From NCBI GenBank assembly GCA_001438335.1, contig LIBV01000066.1, positions 1 to 5,370 of the forward strand: 5,370 nt of DNA. Reading direction: 5' to 3'. Both the position numbers and the translations under genes were made by a program. Below are positions 5,325 through 5,370 of the stretch, one piece after another (position 1 is the first letter of the stretch; every line of letters begins with the position of its first letter). Source of the stretch: Pelagibacteraceae bacterium BACL5 MAG-120820-bin39 (GTDB taxonomy: Bacteria; Pseudomonadota; Alphaproteobacteria; Pelagibacterales; Pelagibacteraceae). Under the pieces are notes generated by a model that was given only the letters and a program-made list of their open reading frames with translations, was not told where the DNA came from and made no database searches.

Positions 5325-5370
5325 TTAGATAATATTTGTTAACTCTTTTAAATTGTTAATTTCATAAGAT
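5325..5370 (-). CDS. possible C-terminal end of a convergent gene (partial)
   Basis: On the minus strand one frame is open from the window edge for 14 codons (SYEINNLKELTNII) to a TAA at 5327-5325, directly abutting the DUF924 stop codon. The other two minus frames are closed within a few codons, and the plus strand has no start codon here. Abutting convergent genes would suit this compact genome, as at 2183-2186. However, 14 open codons can easily arise by chance, and no family can be recognised from so little sequence. Confidence 0.35.
   Translation of the reverse strand, partial: SYEINNLKELTNII

Noticed and set aside
5350..5362. AAATT-GTT-AATTT stem as a terminator for DUF924
   Set aside because: A five-pair all-A/T stem with a three-base loop and no following T-run is too weak, and such symmetry is expected by chance at this composition.

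Overview
The window is a very AT-rich (roughly 70% A+T by eye), densely packed stretch of bacterial chromosome. The protein set looks like an AT-rich marine alphaproteobacterium of the SAR11/Pelagibacterales type. It includes a classic proteobacterial UbiA with NDIFDKDFD, a QorA-type quinone oxidoreductase, pirin and DUF924. Intergenic gaps are tiny, start/stop codons overlap, and lysine, asparagine and isoleucine are abundant. The lineage is an inference from composition and protein style, not a placement. No tRNA, rRNA, CRISPR array, insertion sequence or phage gene is visible.

Layout from left to right. Positions 1-863 (minus) hold the N-terminal transmembrane part of an MsbA-like ABC exporter, cut by the window edge. 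It is coupled through a TAATG junction to the upstream gene ubiA (863-1729, minus), the 4-hydroxybenzoate polyprenyltransferase of ubiquinone synthesis. A 52-bp divergent gap separates ubiA from a small three-helix DUF2721 membrane protein (1782-2186, plus). The stop codon of that gene overlaps the stop codon of the convergent gene qor.

Positions 2183-4277 (minus) form an apparent operon transcribed right to left: a tandem CDGSH iron-sulfur protein, then pirin, then NAD(P)H:quinone oxidoreductase. A 133-bp divergent regulatory region (4278-4410) carries a perfect 20-bp palindrome. On its other side lies a plus-strand pair: an HxlR/DUF24-family regulator with a single conserved N-terminal cysteine (4411-4767), and a DUF924 protein (4764-5324) overlapping it by 4 bp. 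The last 46 bases may be the C-terminal end of a convergent minus-strand gene.

The most interesting unit is 2183-5324. A putative thiol-sensing HxlR regulator faces a CDGSH-pirin-quinone reductase operon across a strong palindromic candidate operator. HxlR-type regulators next to quinone reductases are known elsewhere (for example QorR/qor2 in Corynebacterium and YtfH/QorB in E. coli). The likely theme is therefore a quinone or electrophile response module with added pirin, CDGSH and DUF924 parts. The individual families are all known. Any novelty lies in the combination and in the regulatory region, not in a clearly new protein.
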